Positions 58,307 through 64,000 of a stretch of 64,000 nucleotides of DNA are shown piece by piece. This DNA is from Grammothele lineata (lineage: Eukaryota; Basidiomycota; Agaricomycetes; Polyporales; Polyporaceae). The notes beneath the pieces were generated by a model that did not search any database, was not told the origin of the DNA, and saw only the letters and a list, made by a program, of their open reading frames with translations. Position 1 is the first letter of the stretch. Every line of letters begins with the position of its first letter. The translations under genes were made by a program, and so were the position numbers. Where the stretch lies: positions 62,001-126,000 of the forward strand of contig NDFF03000217.1 of NCBI GenBank assembly GCA_002150815.3. Direction: 5' to 3'.

Positions 58307-59739
58307 CTACGCGTGTGGCGTGGGCTGCTGGAACGGCACTTGCGCGGGGCCATTCGAGTCCTACAGCACGATGGGTATCCGCCCACACAAAGGAAGAGAA
58401 ACCCCCGAGAAAACACGTACCAGGCGCTGCTTTTTCACCGGCCGCGGGCGCACGCCCGGCACCCCCGCTTTTCCCATCTTCACCCCGTCGTGCACCGCTG
58501 GGGGCTGCGGCGGGATGTTCCCGTTCATCTGCAGCCCGCTCTCCTCCCTCTCGCGCTTGAGCGGCCGCGGCGGCTGGCTGGGCGGCTGGTCGGGCTGTGC
58601 CCGTGCGGGGGGTTGACTCGGTGGCGCGGCGGCGGGTACGGATCCCGGGGTGGACACGGATTGCGGCGTCCCGATGCCGACAGGCGTCCGCCCCCGGGGA
58701 TGGGAGGGCTGCTGGTGCGCCGGTGGGGGTTTTGGTACGCCGGGGCGTGGGGTTGTCGTCCGCGGGGGTACGGCGGCGGGGGCGGATGCGGTAGGGGTCG
58801 GTGCCACTCCGGGGGTGGCGGGCCTACCCGACGGCGTACCGGGAGCACCGGCTGGCGCAGTAGCTTGCACGAGGCCTTGTCCTTGGGCTTTCGCGAGGCG
58901 TTTGAGCTCTTTCTGCAGAGATGAGATAGGGAGGGCGATATGAGCCATGACGCCACCACACGCATTCAACGCATTCTGAAAGAGGGACACACCCTTCTTT
59001 TCCGATCCTCCCTTGCTTGTGACGACTCCGTGATGAGGGTATGTATATTCCACTGAAGCACGGTGAGCTGAGGCCAGAACCGAGCTCGAGGTACGTACAC
59101 CTTTCAATCCCTCCAGGCTTACTGAAAATGCTTCTCGGGTGGTTCTCTGACTGAACTCTTTGATATCGATCCTCTGCTTTGGAGGTATCTGCATCAAAGT
59201 AGCCAGGTATTCGTCCTTCTTCATCGAGTGCTTGCCTAAGGATACCCCGTCGTATCGAGACATGACGCAAAAGCAAGGCACGTACCTGGCACCGACTTAA
59301 TCAGATGCTTATAGTTCTTCAGCTTCTTTTCGCCCTTCCCTCCGTCGTCATCATCTCCATCGTTGGCCGCTGCGGGTGTTGGAGCGGCAGGCGACGATGC
59401 TGGAGCGTCTCGGAGTGGAATCTCCTTGCCCTTGCCCTTGTCCGTGGCACCGGGCTGGAAGACGGGAGGAGCGAATGGGCGGACGTATTTGTCGTATGCG
59501 GGGAGGAGCTGGAAGCGTTTGAGAAGGTCGTCGGTGCTCGCAAAGTATGGTTGAGGTCGTGGAGGGGCTGGACGCGACGAAAAGTCAGCGAGATCAGGGT
59601 TTGGATACGGAGCAGGCAATGGCGGACCTGGCGGCGGCAGGTAGACGGCGGGGATGACGGGAATGGAGGAGGGACCAGCGACGGCATTCGCGTGGTGGCT
59701 TGGTGGATGGCGGGGTGGATGGTGGTCGTCGACGTCCAT
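58307..59739 (-). CDS. MED19: Mediator complex subunit 19 (Rox3-like)
   Basis: Exons 59739-59286, 59235-59099, 59052-58993, 58912-58421 and 58360-58307, with all phases consistent and 398 residues. The core is strongly recognisable: DLLKRFQLLPAYDKYVRPF, then KGEKKLKNYKHLIKSVPGKH across the first intron, MQIPPKQRI, and SLEGLKGWNIHTLITES across the second. KELKRLAKAQ and a long Pro/Ala/Thr-rich low-complexity region follow, then VRPRPVKKQRL and a short last exon PAQVPFQQPTPHA. Med19 belongs to the Mediator head region and links RNA polymerase II to gene activators in the nucleus. The start is the ATG of MDVDDHHPP, just upstream of the Pro-rich N-terminus. It is divergent from an MFS gene with about 440 bases between the starts. 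Confidence 0.88.
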
Positions 59740-59854
59740 GGCGGCGACAGCGAGGAGGAGCGCAAAGGCAAGACGCGGTGTCACTGTGGTGAGCTCACGC
59801 TCGGACGACGGCAACAAAGCCAAATTCAAACTCAGCCGGTTCGGGCCACTGCGC

Positions 59855-60125
59855 GGCTTACGCTGGCTTACGTGGGGTAAGCCGCCAGTAAGCCCCAGCA
59901 AGCCGCTTGTTGGCCGGGATAAGCACCGCGTGCTTACTGCGGTAATGGGAGTAATTAGCGGATAACAACGCGCTGTAAAAACGAACCAAACGCGCAGATA
60001 AGGGGCGACTTATCGCCTCGGGCCGCGGACGCGTGCTGATGTCATCTTATCTCCAGCCACGGACCACCGCCACCGGCGCCGACGCGAGCCCTGCGCACGC
60101 GTGCCTCTCGTGTTGTCCCCATCTA
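59855..60125. promoter_or_regulatory. Shared divergent promoter of Med19 and an MFS gene
   Basis: A run of GGCTTAC/GTAAGC/AAGC units in both orientations lies at 59855-59940. Further right, GATAAG (59997-60002) and CTTATC (60009-60014) form an inverted GATA pair, and another CTTATC lies at 60046-60051. GATA sites bind fungal GATA factors (nitrogen, iron or light control), but binding here is inferred. CTATAATC near 60123 may be the MFS core promoter. Confidence 0.45.
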
Positions 60126-60182
60126 TAATCGCACCAGCCTCCTCCCACCCTCCTTTCTCTCTTCCGCCCTCTCCCTGCCGCC

Positions 60183-63084
60183 ATGGCGAGCTCGTCGACG
60201 TACCAGGCCGTCGACCCCGTCGTCTCCGCCGCCTTCTCCATCTACTCTCCTTCCGTCTCGCGCGTCCGCGACCCCGACACCGTCTCCGAGGACATCCAGT
60301 CTCGTGCCGTAAACGGCAGCCGTCCTTCTCAGCCTCCTTCTGAGCGAGATGCGCTCCTAGGCGTCGGCAAAGCCAAGAAGCCCTTCTACCGTCCTAGGCC
60401 ACTATGGTGCGTGTCCGCGACACCCCGTCACCGTCCCCTTCGTTGTGTGCTCGACACTCCTCGCCATTCGGCCGTCGGGCCGTGGCTTATCGTGACTCGT
60501 GCAAACGTTGTCGGTTGCATCGGGCCCTCCCAAAAATATGCGGCTTTCCGGTTTCTCCGCTTTGCATCACACGTTGTCGGCGAGGGGCATGAAACTATTG
60601 CCTGCTTTCCCCAGGGCCCAGAGGCTTATGTCCACAACATTCTCCACATCTAACAGGACATCCTCGTTCCTGCCATCTACCCGAATGCCTGCGCAAATGT
60701 TGACCTCTCGTCCAGGATCGTTCCTTTCGCCGTAGTGGCTTCGATCGTTGTAAGCGCTCTCGTCACTATGATGCATTGTATGCGCTCATGAATCCTACTA
60801 CTAGCGCGGCATGACTCTTGCGCCTCGCGTACAAGTCTACACGCAACTCTCCTGCAATGCCATCTACGGGCATGACGTCTTCAACCATACGCTCGCGACG
60901 CCGACAATCTCTTCCTATCCTGCTCCTCATCCACCCGCCGCCCCCTCAGCTGACATGAGCGGCGCGCTGCCTCGGGCGCTCCATTCCCCGGCATATCCCT
61001 CACAATCCCCGGACGCGGGCTCAGTCATCATCACTTTCGATAGTAAAGACGATGACGAGCCCGACCCACGAAGTCCGCCATCGAAACGATGTCTCGGGGA
61101 CCCCGCCGTGCAGTCTCGCGCAGCCAGCTTACAAACGATCATGACGACCGTCATGGGCGTCCTCTCCGCAATCACTACAGGTTGGTGGGGAAACTTTGGT
61201 GAGAACCATGGACGTACACGGGTTCTCGCGATCTCCACACTTGGCTTGTTCATGACGTGAGTTCACCCGCGCATAGATGGCCTACATGAGTTTCATTGCG
61301 CGTTTTCTGTAGGGACTTGATCTTCATCCTGGTATCCACCCCGCACAGCATCTTCGCCGCTCACGGACATAAGCTCCTGATCGTCTCGCCTATTATTGAA
61401 GGTCTCTGCGGGGGTTGGGCAACACTCCAGGCAGCCACGTCCGCGTACATCTCCGACTGCACCTCCGACGGCTCGAGGGCACATATCTTCTCTCGGTTCA
61501 CGGGCGTGTTCTACCTCGGCTTCGCCGTAGGACCTATGGTCGGCGCGTTCCTCATCAGGCACCCCTTCATCCCGATCTTTTCGCCCGCCATCGGCGTCCA
61601 TAACGGTGCGCCGACGGTCACTTCGGTGTTCTACGTGGCTGCCGCAGCGTCGTTCGTGAACCTTCTCCTGGCCGTCTTCCTCTTCCCGGAGTCCCTCGCG
61701 AAGAAGAAAGCCAAGATCGCAGCGGCGAACGCGACTCGTGCGCCCACAGCCACCGTGGCCTCGTCGCACGCGCCTGCGGAAAGCGCTCTCCATCACTTCC
61801 TGAGTCCGTTTGCCGTCTTCTTGCCGAAGACGGTAACCACTCCGAATGGGAACAGCTACCGGGACTGGAGTATGACGTACCTGGCGTTCGTTCTCTTCGG
61901 TCACTTGCTGTCGTTGGTGAGCCCAACGTCCTCATTCGCTCCGGAGTCGTCCTCACAGCGATCCTAGGGTCTCTTCCAGATCAAGTACCTCTACGCCGGG
62001 CACGTTTATGGATGGGGTGCCGAGCAGGTTTGTATTCTTAACGCTTCACCATGCGAAGTTTGCTGATGCTTCGATGACGTAGTTGAGCTACTACATCTCC
62101 ACCATGGGTTTCTCTCGCGCACTACATCTGCTCTTTTTCCTTCCTTGTACGTTTCTCGACGGACGTGCTCTGTGTTAGGCTCTAACCACTTCCTCTCTTC
62201 AGTCATTATCTCTACGTTCAAACCTAAGCGCAAGCCCGCTCAACCGGCGACGCCTGGACAGCCAGTCAAGAACAGCCCCGCCGAAGTCGCCCGGGAGATG
62301 CGCTTCGACATGAAGCTCATCCGCGGCTCCCTCCTCGTCGACCTCTGCGCGCACCTCGGCGTCGTGCTCGCCGGCCCGACCGCGGGCCCCGCGGACGGCC
62401 AGGCGCTCTTCGTCGCGGCGACCGCCCTCAGCTCGTTCGGCGCCGGGCTCGTCCCCGCGCTCAACAGCCTCGCGCTCTGCATCATGCAGGCCCGCGGCGA
62501 GACCGACATCGGAAAGATGTTCGGCGCGTTCTCCATGCTCCAGGCGACGGGCCAGATGATCCTCGGGGTGCGTTCCTCCTTCCCCCTTTTCCCATCTCTC
62601 CCCCTCTCTCCCCCTCTCTCTCCCTCTCGCCCCGTTGCGTTGTGGTGCCTGACTAACACTCGGCCCGCCCGGCCCGCCCACACAGCCCATCATCTTCGGC
62701 ATCCTGTACGGGCAGACCGTCGCGACGTACCCCAAAGCCATCTTCGCGCTCGCCGGCGCGATCGTCTTCGCCGCCACCGTCGCGACGCTCCTCCTCCGTC
62801 CGGACGCCCCGCTGCGCGCCCCGGCCGCGGGCAAGCGCCGCGCGGCAGGAATGGGCCCGGGCGCGTTGGAGGCGCACCGCGGGCGCTCGAGGAAGAGCAA
62901 GGATATTAGACAGCCGAGCTTCGCGAGCGGGAGCGGCTCGAGTGGGCTGTTCATACCTGTGGCTGGAGAAGGCGAGCCGAGGTCGTATGGCGCGGCGACG
63001 AGTGCAAGTTCGGGGTCGGTGTGGGGTCCGGGTGTGGGGTCTGTCCCGGAGTCCCGACCCGGCCCGGCTGGTTCTGGGTTGTGA
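60183..63084 (+). CDS. MFS transporter
   Basis: Multi-exon gene. Exon 1 (60183-60406) encodes a polar N-terminus (MASSSTYQAVDPVVSAAFS). An unusually long first intron (about 310 bases) leads to IVPFAVVASIV and RGMTLAPRVQVYTQLSC, the first helix and loop. Next come ASLQTIMTTVMGVLSAITTGWWG, HGRTRVLAISTLGL (motif A region) and IIEGLCGGWATLQAATSAYISD. The helices ending GFAVGPMVGAFLIRHP and the second half (KLIRGSLLVDLCAHLGV, then FGAFSMLQATGQMILG and PIIFGILYG) follow. The C-terminus is hydrophilic and Gly/Ser-rich, with the stop at 63084. It is a 12-helix general-substrate transporter whose substrate is unknown. The short exons at about 61970-62210 are approximate. A C/T microsatellite occupies the intron near 62575-62630. 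Confidence 0.82.
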
Positions 63085-64000
63085 GGTGAGGAGCGAGGGG
63101 GGTAGATCTTAGAGAGGGTGTAGGTGGCTGGGATCTATGGATGGAGGTTCTTGGTTTAAGTACGTTCAAGGTAATCTCATGTCGGGGATATAGAGAGGAT
63201 AGAATCGAACAGCGCAACTAATATTCCTTATTCTATGTATACTATTGTTGCACTCTACAAACGAATTAACTTTACAAACCCGCGTGCCGCCTAACGCGTT
63301 GCAGCGGAGTTCCAGTAAAGATCACTTGGCTCGTCGTCGCTGAAGGGTCCTCAATCTCACATATCAGATCATGGTCAAACATAAGCATCAAGTGCATTTC
63401 CACGCTAATGTACACTAATGGAAAGTACCATAGTTATGGCCCTCCGGGCAGACCTGGACACTTCAAACACATTACCTGGGCTGTAGCGGTAACAAATACA
63501 TCCGATAAAACGACAAGATAAGATAGCGCTGGAACGGAAACCTTACCCTTACGGGTATGCCGACCGGACCGGGCCGTCGAGTCATACAGACTCATGGAGT
63601 CTCTCGGGCCGGCGTTCGACGAGCCGCTCGGCGCCTGATGACCGGACTCTGCGCTGGGTTGGCGCTGGGCAACGCGTAGGCAGCGGACGCACAACCTCCA
63701 CGAAACGACTAGAGGCCCACGAGTGTACATGCGCCCCAACAGCTTCAGGTGTGTCGCATATCGCATCCAGTGAGGCGAAGTCACGCGTACCACGCGGGAA
63801 GCTAAACGCAGAACGCGGGGCCCCGCAGTCTGTATACACTCAGGGCGCCACCGCGCGTACCGCGGCATAGGCTCAACATCCACTGATTGGAAGGTTCACA
63901 GCAAAGAGTCATAAGTAAGCGAATTTTTTCGGTAGGAGGCGGCGTATCGCTGACACTCTAGGGTCAACCCTCACAAGCCATTCCTTCACTCCGCGACCCT
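63085..64000. other. Right end of window, weakly coding
   Basis: 3' flank of the MFS gene, then the weak reverse candidate listed separately. Nothing else is supported. Confidence 0.4.
63434..63883 (-). CDS. Hypothetical reverse-strand ORF, possible C-terminal exon of an unknown gene
   Basis: A 149-codon frame with Arg/Cys-rich composition (RLCVRCLRVAQRQ, then SGRHTRKG). Near its 3' end a GTAAGG donor and a CTACAG acceptor about 68 bases apart would splice to a short tail QVMCLKCPGLPGGP. The paired CxxC motifs resemble a zinc ribbon such as those at transposase C-termini, but this is weak. Its upstream part may lie beyond 64000. Confidence 0.22.
   Translation of the reverse strand: MDVEPMPRYARWRPECIQTAGPRVLRLASRVVRVTSPHWMRYATHLKLLGRMYTRGPLVVSWRLCVRCLRVAQRQPSAESGHQAPSGSSNAGPRDSMSLYDSTARSGRHTRKGKVSVPALSYLVVLSDVFVTATAQVMCLKCPGLPGGP

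Noticed and set aside
61293..61904. Reverse frame of 203 codons
   Set aside because: It is antisense to the central exon of the MFS gene and rich in Arg/Glu, as expected for a shadow frame.

Overview
The window looks like nuclear DNA of a basidiomycete fungus, most likely an Agaricomycete of the wood-decay type. Nearly every gene is split by short GT-AG introns (about 45-100 bases). The gene families are typical of that group: DUF6534 membrane proteins, F-box multigene families, and a secreted GH3 beta-glucosidase. I saw no operons, rRNA, tRNA or CRISPR. No transposon coding region was identified with confidence.

Layout. 1-18.5 kb: a large inverted duplication (arms about 430-3400 and 13835-16990) carries two F-box genes transcribed outward. 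Between the arms lie an IMD/BAR-like coiled-coil gene, a DUF6534 gene and decayed copies of a second F-box family. A 3-ketodihydrosphingosine-reductase-like gene (KDSR1, 16967-18459) ends inside the right arm. The left arm is preceded by what looks like the broken tail of an alpha-oxoamine synthase (AOS). 19.8-25.3 kb: two convergent DUF6534 genes. 26.5-28.6 kb: a long-chain-base (sphingoid) kinase. 29.6-31.1 kb: an intact F-box gene of the second family. 34.1-37.1 kb: the beta-glucosidase. 39.2-39.6 kb: the C-terminal remnant of an MFS pump. 41.8-53.5 kb: a compact block of KDSR2, AOS1, a DHA2-type MFS pump and AOS2. 54.2-56.4 kb: a fourth DUF6534 gene. 58.3-63.1 kb: Mediator subunit Med19 and a second MFS transporter, divergent from a shared promoter.

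How the genes may work together. Alpha-oxoamine synthases condense an acyl thioester with an amino acid, KDSR-type reductases reduce the resulting ketone, and sphingoid kinases phosphorylate the product. All three activities occur here, the first two in duplicate and physically linked, next to an efflux-type MFS pump. This suggests a candidate pathway for a sphingoid-like amino alcohol. That is an inference: no polyketide or fatty-acid synthase is present, and the AOS proteins look closest to the biotin-type (BioF) branch. AOS1 has also lost two residues normally used to hold the PLP cofactor.

Exon borders were worked out by hand from splice signals, reading phase and paralogue comparison. 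They are firm for the F-box pair, F-box F2, both KDSRs, the kinase, the beta-glucosidase, both AOS genes and Med19. They are approximate for the DUF6534 genes and the two MFS genes.
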